A DNA stretch of 64,000 bases from Argyresthia goedartella (lineage: Eukaryota > Arthropoda > Insecta > Lepidoptera > Argyresthiidae). Positions 1 to 9,540 of the stretch are shown here, in pieces. The stretch's first letter is position 1, and each line of letters opens with the position of its first letter. The DNA is taken from assembly GCA_949825045.1 (NCBI GenBank), contig OX463829.1:2542001-2606000 (forward strand), in the 5' to 3' direction. The notes under the pieces are model-generated. The model did no database searches. It worked only from the letters and a program-made list of their open reading frames with translations, and was not told the DNA's origin. The position numbers and the translations under genes are program-made.

Positions 1-2058
1 CCTGCTGGGGATTACAGGGCAACCCTTCACGGGTTTTGTGATGCCTCTGAACGAGGGTTTGCGGCAGCGGTTTATTTGCGAACCGTCACCTCCACCGGGG
101 AGGTCGACGTGCGTTTGGTTTTGGCAAAAAGCAAGGTAGCGCCTATTCGGACAAGGATGACGATTCCAAAACTGGAACTGTCCGGGGCTGCTCTTTTGAC
201 CAAACTTTTGAATCACACTCTAACAGTGTTGCGTGGGTCAGTGGTTTTGGAGGATACGGTGTACGCGTGGACGGACAGCCAGATTGTTTTGTGCTGGCTG
301 AAGGCTTCGGTCCATAACTTAGAGGTTTTTGTTGCGAACCGTGTCTCCCAGATTGTGTCGTCTGAGGTCCCACTGACCTGGAGACATGTACCAGGAGAAT
401 TGAACCCGTCTGATTGTGCATCCAGGGAATGTCGGGCTCCTGAACTCGTTAGACACCATTTGTGGTGGGGACCACCCTGGCTTGCCAAGAGAGAATCGGA
501 CTGGCCCCACAGCCATGTAGTAGTATCTTCGGATCATGGCCCCAGAGCGGCCGTGCATGTTACCCAGAAGGCTGAGGACCCTGACGCCGGGTTTCTGCTG
601 GACCGGTATAGCTCACTTGACAAGTTGATAAACGTGTCCACTTGGATTAGGAGATTCGCTCGAAATTGTCGTACTCCTCGCGATCAGCGAACGTTGAACC
701 CTATTCTGACTCCGGCAGAGCGAAACGAGTCGCTGTTGAATTTGGTCCGGTTGGTACAGTCCTCGAAGTTTGGGGCAGAATTGGAGATTATACGAAGTGG
801 ACGTTCGAAATTGAAGGGAGCCGTCGCGCGTCTCAACCCCTTTGTTGATTCGACCGGGTTACTTCGGGTAGGAGGAAGATTGCGCAATGCGAATCTGTCG
901 TATTCGGCTCGTCACCCACTTCTGCTCCCCAAGGGGGGACAGTTAGTTGAATTGCTGGTGACTGATCGTCATATTAAAAACGCGCATGCCGGCTGTAACG
1001 CGTTGTTGGCCACGCTCCAGCGGGAGTTTTGGATCTTATCTGCCCGCCGTGTCATACGGAACATCGTGTTTCGGTGCATGCCTTGTTATCGACTTAAGGC
1101 TGCCACGATGCAACCTCTCATGGGGGACTTGCCCCCTGATCGTGTGAATGAGGTCAGACCGTTTTCAGGTGTTGGTACGGATTTTGCAGGACCGTTTATG
1201 GTGAAGAGTTCACGATTGCGTACCGCTAGGCAATACAAGGCGTACCTATGTGTGTTTGTTTGTTTATCCACCAAGGCGGTACATCTCGAGCTCGTTGCTG
1301 ATCTCTCGACAGAGGCATTCATTGCTTGTTTGGATAGGTTTGTTTCTCGAAGGGGACTTCCAACTTTGATCCGCTCTGATAACGGCACTAACTACATCGG
1401 TGCGGAACGATACTTACGAGAGATAGTCAACTTTTTGAATGTAAATAAAGTGGATATTGGAACGGCCCTCTCCCGTCGGGGTATACAGTGGACCTTCAGC
1501 CCACCGATTCGCCCCCACTGGGGTGGGATTTTTGAGGCCGTAGTTAAGTCAGCTAAGACGCACTTGGGGCGTATAGTAGGTCAGACCGCGCTGACTTTTG
1601 AGGAGCTCGCGACATTGTTTTGTAAGATCGATGCCGTTCTCAATTCGCGACCGTTGTGTCCGCTCAGCTCGGATCCAAATGACCTGGAGGCTCTGACCCC
1701 AGGCCATTTCTTGATAGGTCAGCCACTTAACGCGTTGCCCGAGCACCCCTTCGAGGGAGTGTAATTGTATCGGTTGTCAAGGTATCAGATGTTGCAGCAG
1801 TTTACTCAGAATTTCTGGAAGCGTTGGTCGCTCGAGTATCTGCATATCTTACAACAGCGCCTTAAGTGGACTGACAAAACTAGCCCCCCTAGTGTTGGTG
1901 ACCTCGTTCTGGTTAAGGATGCTAACCTACCGCCACTACGTTTGCGCAGGGGGCGCATTGTTAACTTGTTCCCTGGCAAGGACGGGACCCCCCGGTCTGC
2001 AGAGGTTCTAGTAGGAGGCTCGGTTCTAAAACGACAACGTTGTCTCGGCTGCCCGTAG
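1..2058 (+). pseudogene. BEL/Pao Pol fragment: RNase H, integrase, C-terminal domain, broken
   Basis: The frame is open from base 1. It carries an RNase H-like start (FCDASERG, Asp at 40-42), then [12 protein letters not shown] and [17 protein letters not shown] zinc-binding H2C2 segment follows (HIKNAHAG ... CMPC, about 970-1095). The integrase core has GTDFAGPF (Asp 1180-1182), RSDNGTNY (Asp 1378-1380) and IFEAVVKSA (Glu 1534-1536), so the DDE triad is complete. Next is the [12 protein letters not shown] segment and the C-terminal domain typical of this superfamily. Two lesions show against copy 2: an AAA-to-TAA change gives a stop at 1762-1764, and a 7-base deletion near 2034 shifts the last codons. 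The product would be truncated before the C-terminal domain. The missing N-terminal part lies outside the window. Confidence 0.9.
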
Positions 2059-2095
2059 ATTAGGGGACAGGTGGGTGCCTGTCCGGGCGGGTGAT

Positions 2096-2642
2096 TGTTC
2101 GATTCCAAATCGATATTCGATCGATGGTTTCTGAACGGCCATTTTGAATTTGACGTTAGCTGCCAACCTAGCAGTTTTTTGACAACTGACAGACGAAAGC
2201 CCTCGCAATGAAAACGCGTTTTGGTTAGGGTATTGAAATTAAATCGCAGGCCATCTGGAATGTATTCGGGTTTCCCTCAGGATTGTTAATATAGCTGAGT
2301 GTGTTATTGTTTCTCGAACCAGATAAAGTTCGCATTTTCGTGCCCCGATTGTTTTTACCACGTAACATAACCTGTGTTGGAACACTGTGCTCATTGAAGC
2401 TGGCCTGCCAGTCATACCTGGTTGGCTGAAGAACCTGTCTACCAAGAAGAGCCTAGGGTGCACCCGGGCCTTGCAGAGAGACAGGAGGTTGACGGGACCG
2501 AAGCACAGACCAGGTTAGATCGACCCCAATTAACTTCAGCTCGGTGAACCGCCGACGTTCACACTTCTTGGCAATTGATCGTTACGCTACCTCGTAGCTG
2601 ATGGGCCCCTACGAGGTCATTAGGTGCTGAGAAGCCTGAACA
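2096..2642 (+). repeat. 3' LTR of BEL-1 copy 1
   Basis: The LTR begins TGTTCGATTC and ends CCTGAACA, a canonical TG...CA pair, and is 547 bp long. Boundaries come from alignment with the two 544-bp LTRs of copy 2. It differs from them at roughly 50 positions by eye (about 9%), although the adjacent pol sequence differs by only about 2%. The first 35 bases carry ATCGAT-type palindromes. The base run just upstream (GGGCGGGTGAT) is the same in both copies and is the likely polypurine-type priming region. Confidence 0.88.
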
Positions 2643-2697
2643 TAGTGTATGTAACTGTACATAATAAGGCATGATGTATCAGTCACATAAACTACTA
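2643..2697 (+). repeat. Fragment of the TIR repeat family also at 41988 and 52604
   Basis: TAGTGTATGTAACTGTACAT and CAGTCACATAAACTACTA match the outer flank of the repeats at 42318-42435 and (reversed) 52500-52603. BEL-1 copy 1 is inserted at its left border. Confidence 0.6.
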
Positions 2698-2758
2698 TGA
2701 CAATCAATATTTATTGGTGGTCCAAAGTTTACCGGGTCAACTAGTATATATATTATAT

Positions 2759-3083
2759 GTCACCGTAAGATAGTCAAAACCGTTAGTTGATAAACTAACG
2801 CGTTAGTTGATCAACTATCGACAGATAGTAAACCAGACCGACAGGGTTTAGAATTTACGTTTCTTTTGTTCATGGTAAGTTACCGCAGTTTTTGCCCTGG
2901 TATTTCGTTTGCAATTCAAGCTTAAACCAGTTCACTAGTTAACGGTTTTAACCGTTAGTTTATCAACTAATGCGTCATATAGTAAGCAATACGCTACAGT
3001 TTACTATATGTCGATAGTTGACCAACTAACGAGAAAAAAAATGTTAGTTTATCAACTAACGGTTTTGACAATCTTACGGTGAC
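2759..3083. mobile_element. MITE-like element with about 41-bp terminal inverted repeats
   Basis: The left end GTCACCGTAAGATAGTCAAA (2759 on) and the right end (reverse complement from 3083) match over 41 bases with one mismatch (A/T at base 14). The arms carry palindromic GTTAGTTGATAAACTAAC blocks, and further subterminal copies of GTTAGTT/AACTAAC occur inside (about 2780-2820, 2950-2975, 3014-3060). ATAT flanks both ends and may be the target duplication. There is no coding capacity. It is a non-autonomous DNA transposon of a superfamily I cannot assign. Confidence 0.75.
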
Positions 3084-3559
3084 ATATATTTATAATAGTT
3101 TATGACATATAAGTATAGTAGTAGTAGTATATTATAAATATTTAGTATATTATTATACTAATTATATTTTTTTATTTTATTTAATGTAATACTCGTTTAT
3201 TTCGTAATATTATTGTACACAGAGGTCTACCCCTGCACAGCAATCAATCTTTCCCATCTTAACATAGTTTACTAGAAGAGATCTCTTATTAGAGATAAGC
3301 TCGCCTTTCTACACAATTTTCATGTAACTCTTGTTTTTTGAATAGAAATTTCTAATTGTAGATATAGAGCATTAGAGCGGCTATCCTAGCGAGTAATGTA
3401 AACGCGGCTGAACCGGGGCGAAAGCAACTTTTCTTTCGGAATTTATCGAGCCAAGTTTTACAGTACTCCTAGAACATTCCAGTGAGTGTTATTTGGCGAA
3501 AAAACTGTTTCCGGAAATCCTCCTGGTACTTTAAGACTTGCTTTATGCTATATTTGTTT
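3084..3559. other. AT-rich stretch with a LINE-tail-like segment
   Basis: No gene is seen. 3280-3345 (TTAGAGATAAGCTCGCCTTT and following) resembles 19945-19990, which precedes an AATAAAG-(TCAT)n tail. This suggests a truncated non-LTR retrotransposon 3' end. Confidence 0.35.
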
Positions 3560-3850
3560 TGATTAATATTTTTAGGGTTCCGTACCCGACGTTTTTCAGT
3601 GGTTATACTTACACCTGCCAAGGATTGAGTGATCACCTTTTAATTTTAAGAAGTTTCTTCTTATATTGTAGTTAATAAATAAAAAATACTAAGCCTCCGC
3701 TGTCCGTACGTCCGTCTGTCCGCCTCTCACTAAGCTCTACCGGATCAACCGAAATAGGTAGAGAGCTGACATTTTTACTGAGGGTGTATTTCTATAGCTG
3801 TTATAACAACAAATTATGAAACATACTTACCGGTTTTTAATAATTAAAAG
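3560..3850 (-). repeat. Dispersed lepidopteran repeat (reverse copy)
   Basis: TTTTTAGGGTTCCGTACCCG at the left and CCGCTGTCCGTACGTCCGTC in the middle are the reverse of the ending seen at 6838-6905 (GACAGACGGACGGACG ... GGAACCCTAAAAAC). It belongs to a widely dispersed non-coding family; other pieces lie at 6520, 10815, 11640 and 31690. Confidence 0.6.
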
Positions 3851-4117
3851 AAGTACCCATAAAAGAAAATATTGGTATGGCCATTTTCATAGCCACTTTG
3901 TTTTATGTGTTTATCGGTGAAAACTGGACTCGCCCGATGTTATCGGAAAATATATTTAATTGCAGGTATTGAAATTTTCTGCTTAGCGCTTTGTCATAAT
4001 GCGATGAATAATTGCTCATTCGAATTGTGATAAATAATATTAAGATTATTTCCGTAAATAAGTTACTCAATTTCTATCCACTTCCGGTTTCAATAAGCAA
4101 TGATTTTCGTTAGCCTG

Positions 4118-4385
4118 TGTACAGATGTAGTGAATAATCCTTTCCTATCGGCAAAACTCGGAACAACGATAACACCCGAATGGTGCCGATGTGTCTTTGA
4201 ATTACTGCATTATAAATTACGTGTAGGTATCAAATAAATCGCATACTTTATTTATCAATGTCAAATTGCCCGTTTGACGTATATTACACTGAGATGTAGA
4301 CCATGAGTATGAGTGAAGTAGCAAGACAAAAACGAACATTTCCGAGAAAATACGAAAGGAAAGGATTATTCACTACATCTGTACA
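4118..4385. mobile_element. MITE-like element with perfect 29-bp terminal inverted repeats
   Basis: Bases 4118-4146 (TGTACAGATGTAGTGAATAA plus nine more) are exactly the reverse complement of 4357-4385. Homology continues imperfectly inward (CTCGGAA on the left against TTCCGAG on the right). The inside has no open frame of note. 3851-4117 to its left shows nothing recognisable. Confidence 0.75.
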
Positions 4386-4420
4386 TGGTTCAATACTTAC
4401 ATACATACATACATACACAA
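4386..4420. repeat. (TACA)n microsatellite
   Basis: A short TACA/CATA tandem run at about 4396-4418. Confidence 0.7.
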
Positions 4421-4540
4421 AACTCTTCAATGCATCGATGTAAGCCCTTGAATGTAGACCTACGACTAAGCGTTCGTTCCGTAAGTTTCAAGGAAATTTA
4501 TGTTATATATTAGATTTGCAAACGGCATTAAGTCCTTCTA

Positions 4541-4776
4541 TGTATGTATGCAACGCATATGCAATCCAAAGAATTTCTTTCCACAACATAGCGTCACACC
4601 TTTTCCCATACGGGGTGGCAGAGACTTGATTGTTGTGAAAATATCTTTTAGAGAAAATACCTGCAGCTCAATTCTCTGTCAATGGCAATCGCAATCAAAA
4701 TATGCCCTGACAGCAAAGGTGTGACGTAATGTTGAGGCAATAAATTCTTTGGATGGCATATGCGTTGCATACGTAT
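4541..4776. repeat. Fold-back pair containing SINE-B tail sequence
   Basis: Bases 4541-4603 and 4715-4776 are inverted repeats of about 62 nt with roughly 85% match by eye (CAACGCATATGCAATCCAAA against TTTGGATGGCATATGCGTTG). The inner ends of both arms carry the SINE-B tail signature (GCGTCACACC / GGTGTGACG). The left arm runs on into CCCATACGGGGTGGCAGAG. It may be two SINE-B tails in inverted orientation or a fold-back element derived from one. Confidence 0.6.
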
Positions 4777-5707
4777 GTTTGCATATTTTAGCATATTGCT
4801 TCACAACATATCAAAACGTAATGGGGATAATATAGGTACTGTAAGGTTCGATATTTGTCTATGCGATTATATTGTATACGGGCCTCTTTAGGGGTGTTCA
4901 CTTTGACACTGTTACGTAATTGGTAAAAAAAGAAAGGGGCTTGGATGTGAAAAGTCAATGTGACACACTTCACCGTAGGCTTCGGCCAGTGGCTGATCTA
5001 AAATTATATAGTTAGGATTAGCGTAATGGCTATCGAGCCAGTTGGGTCCCTTTTATACAAAGTGTAAACTAAATCAATAAAAACACATGTCTGGTATTAC
5101 CAACGTCTTTATCTTCATCTTTATCAATTAGGCAGTGATCGTATAGTGGTTAGATCATTACAGTACTGATGAAAATGAGATATTCAATGACAAGTCGTGA
5201 GAACTTCATCATCATCATCAGCCTGTCCTGGGGACCCACTGTTGGGTACAGGCCTCCTCATAAACACGCCATTTAGTAAGGTCCTGCGCAAGCCGCGTCC
5301 AAACTTTAACACTCTGTTTTTTTAAACTCATGTGTGTGATTATGAATGTCTCCTTTGCGAGAAATCGGAGTTCAAAGTACAACAAGTTGTTTTGTCACCC
5401 TTTGAAGTCAGGTTTTTCGAAAAGTATATCGTTATTACACATATTTGTCTGTAAAATACTCTACTTCTTCTCTTCTCTTCTACTGCAGCAGCTAGTGGTA
5501 AAAGCGGTGTCGATAGATACTTTATCGACACCCCTTTCATGACTGGCTGCAGAAATCATGATTTTTCATGCTTAAAGAATATATATTTAATATAAATGAG
5601 ATGCTATAAGACCTTGCTTTGTAAAGAAGACAAAGGTCTTCCTGCCAAATAAATGAAGGATTCCTTGTGTGGTCAACCTTGAAGGAAATTTCACCTTTGA
5701 AAGCTTC
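4777..5707. other. Intergenic stretch with short repeats
   Basis: No gene is supported; the short frames here look random. 5205-5310 (CATCATCATCATCAGCCTGT, then the CCCACTGTTGGGTACAGGCC type) is the tail of a common dispersed retroposon, related to pieces at 31264 and 59390. GTGTCGATA and TATCGACAC form a small hairpin at about 5508-5530. Confidence 0.4.
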
Positions 5708-5922
5708 ATAAACATACACATACAACATAAAAATGTATATATAGGCACATACATTGCTTCTGACTCCACACTAGGATACCCTGTCTCGTGGGAAACAGCG
5801 AAATAACACACATATAAACATCCAAGACCTGGGGATTTATTTTAATTTTATCCCTCGCCGGGATCGAACCCGGGACCTCTCGCACGGTAGGCCGAGCCGC
5901 AACCTCAGCGCCACAGAGGTCG
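5708..5922 (-). mobile_element. SINE-C copy (tRNA-headed)
   Basis: Read on the minus strand it starts GACCTCTGTGGCGCTGAGGT, has a B-box-like GGGTTCGATCCCGG, then a body that shares ACACAGG/GGGTATCCTAGTG-type sequence with 56794-56995 and 23042-23180. It has a tRNA-derived promoter head and no coding capacity. Confidence 0.75.
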
Positions 5923-5997
5923 TCTATAGCGGTTATAAGCGGTTCTATTGATCAGGTAATTTGCAGTATCACTTCTGCTGCATGTTTATAAACGACA

Positions 5998-6470
5998 AGT
6001 CAACCTTTTGTGGATGCTATGCGTCTTGAGGAATCATCGAGCTCTATCTTGATATACTCTGTTCCGTTGTACGATTGTATTCCTTTTATATTTCTATTGA
6101 GCAAGGTTTCCACTTCATATTTGTATTCCATGAACTTCTTCAGCAAATTTTTTATGTGAAATATGCATGACAGAACCGTGTGTGATCGTCGATGAATGTC
6201 AAGTAATATCTTGATTCCGCTAACGTTTCGCATTAAAAAGGTCCACTTACGTCACTGTAAATGATTCAGAGAGGTTCCTCTGAGTATGTGTTGTCATGCA
6301 TTGGGAATGATGATCATTTTGCATTTGATGCAGGTTTCACAGAGGTTTCAATTTTATCTTATAAGTCCAGATCATGCACATTATACTATTTCCACAACAT
6401 CTTTAATTCGTTCTCACTAATGTGTCCGAGCTTTCGATACCATTCCATTATAACTTTGTTTCATTTTAAT
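5998..6470 (-). pseudogene. Ty1/copia integrase relic
   Basis: On the minus strand, across several frames, the translated fragments follow the order of a copia Pol. First comes a pre-integrase segment (WYRKLGHISENELKML, about 6442-6389). The integrase core follows (IIYSDVSGPF, then SRYYLTFIDDHTRFCHAYF), and then FMEYKYEVETLLNRNIKGIQ and SYNGTEYI (about 6130-6050). In active copia integrases the last motif reads SDNG; here the catalytic Asp is Tyr. Stops and frameshifts separate the pieces, so it is dead. No LTRs were found around it. The assignment rests on motif order and similarity recalled from the family, not on a search. Confidence 0.7.
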
Positions 6471-6519
6471 TTCGTGTTCGAGTATTTTTATAAAAATCAT
6501 GATTGAAAAACCGGTCAAG

Positions 6520-6905
6520 TGTGAGTCCAACTCGCGCACGAAGAGTTCTGTACTACCATACAATGATAGGGATGGGGTGGAATAGTTTGGATTTTACATA
6601 GCAAATTTTGTTTACAAAGTTATCGGTGTGGCTACTTTCACACTCCATGCACGTAACCTGGTGCATTCATAAGTTTGTATGTGGTATTGAAGGAATTGTT
6701 GTATGGCAGCCCCCTTAAATATTAATTTTAGTCTGTTTTTTAGTATTTCTTGTTATAGCGGCAACAGAAATACATCATCTGTAATTTTTTTATCTGTCTA
6801 ACTATCACGGTTCATGAGATACAGCCTGGTGACAGACGGACGGACGTACAGACAGCGGACGCATAGTAATAGAGTACCGTTTGGCACCCTTCCGTTACGG
6901 AACCC
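6520..6905 (+). repeat. Dispersed lepidopteran repeat, near full length
   Basis: It starts ACCGGTCAAGTGTGAGTCCA, contains GCGGCAACAGAAATACATCA and CACGGTTCATGAGATACAGC, and ends CGGAACCCTAAAAAC. I recognise this as a very common non-coding repeat in moth and butterfly genomes. It has no coding capacity. Confidence 0.75.
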
Positions 6906-7000
6906 TAAAAACAAATCATGGAAAAAATCGCGAATGGAAAAAGAAAACAAGGAAAATATTATTTCGGAAAATTAATCTATACACTCCTTGTTACTCCGAC

Positions 7001-7022
7001 GCCGGTGCGGCGGCGGCGGCGG
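7001..7022. repeat. (CGG)n microsatellite
   Basis: GTGCGGCGGCGGCGGCGGCT: a short GC-rich triplet run in AT-rich surroundings. Confidence 0.7.
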
Positions 7023-7104
7023 CTTCAACGGACACGCCGACGCACGCATACATACACACAATTGTTCACCCCGAATTGAGCGGCTGTCTGACGGCGTCTT
7101 AAGC

Positions 7105-7430
7105 AATTTAAAAAATATTAAGTGATGGGCTGTCTCTGATGGCGCGAGGAAGTTTGTTCCAGAGCATGATAGCTCGTAGTCTGAACCCATGTTCATATGC
7201 GGCTGTGTTGTGTTGCGCAGTTATGAGCAGTGACCGAGCGTGAGATCTCCGAGGACAGAAATGTAAAACAATCTGATGTGAGACTCCCGACGAAGACGGA
7301 TAGGGAGCCACTTCAACTCCCTGGGATACTCAGCGACGTGGTCATACTTGCGCAGACTGAAGATAAACTGAATCCCGAGGTTTAGAAGTCGTTCGAGTTT
7401 GCTCTTCGTTCGCGCTCACATAATTATGTT
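7105..7430 (-). pseudogene. LINE ORF2 C-terminal fragment
   Basis: The minus-strand frame encodes FCPRRSHARSLLITAQHN and then RAIMLWNKLPRAIRDSPSL. This is the style of the C-terminal end of Jockey/R1-like non-LTR retrotransposon proteins (usually ...LWNxLPxxIRxSPSLxxFK). It is truncated upstream and the reading frame breaks by about 7320. No reverse transcriptase motif is present in this piece. Confidence 0.6.
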
Positions 7431-7478
7431 AGCGTAATCGATCAGGGGAAGGAAAAAAAACCCACAAGCGTGATTTTT

Positions 7479-7538
7479 GTCTGACGAGGCAGGAAGTTTT
7501 GTCTGACGAGGCAGGAAGTTTTGTCTGACGAGGCAGGT
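7479..7538 (+). repeat. 22-bp tandem repeat, 3 copies
   Basis: The unit GTCTGACGAGGCAGGAAGTT plus TT starts at 7479, 7501 and 7523; the third copy is partial. It is non-coding. Confidence 0.85.
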
Positions 7539-7861
7539 CATTTGGTGTCAAATCAGCTTTCTAGGTTGCAGAGTTTGAGCTGGGTTGATGAGTCAGTGAG
7601 TGAGACAGGCCTTCTCTTTTTGTAAATACAGATTTTCTCACTGATATTTGTAAACACTCATAAAACCAAAAAATATGTTTGTATAATCCACGAGTCCCGA
7701 ACAATATTTATGAGTATTTTGTAGATATTTTCTAATTATATGTATATTTTTTATAATAACTGTAGTATCTTGAAATATATATATACTTATTATTAGGTTC
7801 TATGTTTATCTAGGCTGTTGATAAATTATTGTTATTTTCAATAATTAATAAAAAAATGTAG

Positions 7862-8335
7862 GTGCTTCTCCAGATGGACTGATAGAAGATAATGGTCTCG
7901 TTGAAGTCAAAAGCTCGGCATTCGGATTAGAAGGTGATGTCACCGTACACCAGAAAAAACTGAAATTGTGGAAAGTGGGTGGTACGCTTAACCAAAAACA
8001 TGACTGGTTTTACCAAAAACATGACTGGTTTTACCAAAAACATGACTGGTTTTACCAAAAACATGACTGGTTTTACCAAAAACATGACTGGTTTTACCAA
8101 AAACATGACTGGTTTTACCAAAAACATGACTGGTTTTACCAGGTTCAGCGTCAGTTCCATGTTACAAAAATAAAGTATTATCCATTTGAAGTATGAACAG
8201 AAGAAAATTTGAAAATGAAGACTGAAAAAAATTTCAAAATTGATGAATTCTGAAAAAAGAATATGGAAGAATGATTGGTCCGTTTTTACAATAAATGCTT
8301 ATTTCCCGAAATAGTTGACCTCCGAAAAACACGAT
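7862..8335 (+). pseudogene. YqaJ-type exonuclease remnant with an expanded internal repeat
   Basis: One frame (codons from 7861) reads GASPDGLIEDNGLVEVKSSA, a linker, a [KHDWFYQ] block repeated seven times, then VQRQFHVTKIKYYPF and a stop at 8194. After further in-frame TGA codons at 8251 and 8272 it resumes as LVRFYNKCLFPEIVDLRKTR. In YqaJ-family nucleases (PD-(D/E)xK fold) the conserved order is ASPDG, then VE(I/V)K, then YYxQVQ, then a PE(I/V)xxx segment, so all landmarks are in place. Asp of SPDG and Glu/Lys of VEVK are kept. The start coincides with an acceptor-like TGTAG, so this may be an internal exon. Three TGA stops and the expansion argue that it is dead. Such proteins occur in insect mobile elements and DNA viruses; which source applies here is unknown. 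Confidence 0.72.
7991..8141 (+). repeat. 21-bp coding minisatellite, 7 copies
   Basis: The unit ACCAAAAACATGACTGGTTT plus T is repeated seven times without a visible change and ends in a partial copy. A 21-base unit preserves frame, so it is open on both strands. It lies exactly over the Tyr-x-Gln region of the YqaJ remnant. Confidence 0.95.
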
Positions 8336-8639
8336 TAATGAAATTAAGAGATGACCTATATTATTATTTTTTGATGTATTACTTACACTTTTTTAAAACC
8401 TTTTTTACATTATTTGTGAATTTGCTCATTCATTACTAACCTATAGCTTGGCAATAAATAGAAGAAACCATTATGAGGGCGCCACTATCTTTAACATAGC
8501 AACAATTTTGTTGGGAGTTCACGAAAGCATAGTTTATTTTACTCTATGGGGTTTTCCGAAATAAAAAACACACTTGGTTGGTTAGTTGCACTTACAAATA
8601 GTTCTTTTTATTTACAATTATTTAATTTCTACTATTTCT
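8196..8639. other. YqaJ remnant tail and AT-rich sequence
   Basis: After the PEIVD segment (to 8335) nothing recognisable follows until the SINE at 8640. Confidence 0.4.
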
Positions 8640-8885
8640 TGCCATATGCCGGTTCGAATCCCCTCTGCTGATCATTTTGAGATAAGTATCTTTCAATATA
8701 ATACAATGTACATAATACCAATGCGGACGTTCAATTCTAACGATCATGGAAAACATCGTTACGCAACTTTGAAATGGGCTAGCCCCTTCCGACGCAAAAT
8801 TAACTAATTAATTACTGGCTAAATGTGCGAACAATTGTGCCTCTCCCCGTATCGGAAAAGGCATGATGACGCTATGTATGTGTGT
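8640..8885 (+). mobile_element. SINE-B copy, diverged
   Basis: GCCGGTTCGAATCCCCTC (B-box region), TGGAAAACATCGTTACG, GGGCTAGCCCCTTCC, then ACAATTGTGCCTCTCCCCGT and GGAAAAGGCATGATGACG follow the order of the full SINE-B at 55975-56262. Confidence 0.65.
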
Positions 8886-8977
8886 ATGTTTGTGCTTTAA
8901 TAGTAATATAATTAAAACCCAATAAGTAATTGTTCCAATCGACTATAGTCTTGAAAAGTATCAATACTTTTTAGCGC

Positions 8978-9540
8978 GGTGTATCAACCTTGCTCCAACA
9001 CACACACAGGTATGCGCGCATGCAGGCAGGTGTATCAACCTTGCTCCAACACACACACAGGTATGCGCGCAAGCAGGCAGGTGTATCAACCTTGCTCCAA
9101 CACACACACAGGTATGCGCGCACGCAGGCAGGTGTATCAACCTTGCTCCAACACACACACAGGTATGCGCGCACGCAGGCAGGTGTATCAACCTTGCTCC
9201 AAAACACACACAGGTATGCGCGCACGCAGGCAGGTGTATCAACCTTGCTCCAACACACACACAGGTATGCGCGCATGCAGGCAGGTGTATCAACCTTGCT
9301 CCAACACACACACAGGTATGCGCGCACGCAGGCAGGTGTATCAACCTTGCTCCAACACACACACAGATATGCGCGCACGCAGGCAGGTGTATCAACCTTG
9401 CTCCAACACACACAGAGGTATGCGCGCACGCAGGCAGGTGTATCAACCTTGCTCCAACACACACACAGGTATGCGCGCACGCAGGCGGTGTATCAACCTT
9501 GCTCCAACACACACTCAGGTATGCGCGCACGCAGGCATAC
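8978..9540 (+). repeat. 51-bp minisatellite, 11 copies
   Basis: The unit starts GGTGTATCAACCTTGCTCCA, continues through (AC)n and GGTATGCGCGCACGCAGGCA, and begins at 8978, 9029 and so on. Copies differ by single bases (CATGCAG, CAAGCAG, AAAACAC, GATATG, CAGAGG) and the next-to-last boundary lacks one A. Because 51 is divisible by 3, long frames on both strands (up to about 220 codons) are open by default and should not be taken as genes. Confidence 0.95.

Larger units (their letters stand above)
1..2642 (+). mobile_element. BEL/Pao retrotransposon, 5'-truncated by window edge (BEL-1 copy 1)
   Basis: The window opens inside the pol gene of a BEL/Pao LTR retrotransposon and runs through RNase H, integrase and a complete 3' LTR (2096-2642). 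Its pol is nearly identical to the element at 45075-50284, which defines the family. The 5' LTR, gag, protease and reverse transcriptase, if present, lie left of the window. The sequence right of the LTR (2643-2697) matches the flank of a repeat family also seen near 42320-42430 and 52500-52600, so this copy landed inside an older repeat. Confidence 0.93.

Noticed and set aside
6972..7102. Poly-alanine coding region over the (CGG)n run
   Set aside because: The run is short and the surrounding frame has no support; adjacent sequence is LINE debris.
8978..9540. CRISPR-like array or a repetitive protein of up to 222 codons
   Set aside because: The whole unit repeats with no variable spacers, and frames are open only because 51 is a multiple of 3. 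It is a minisatellite.
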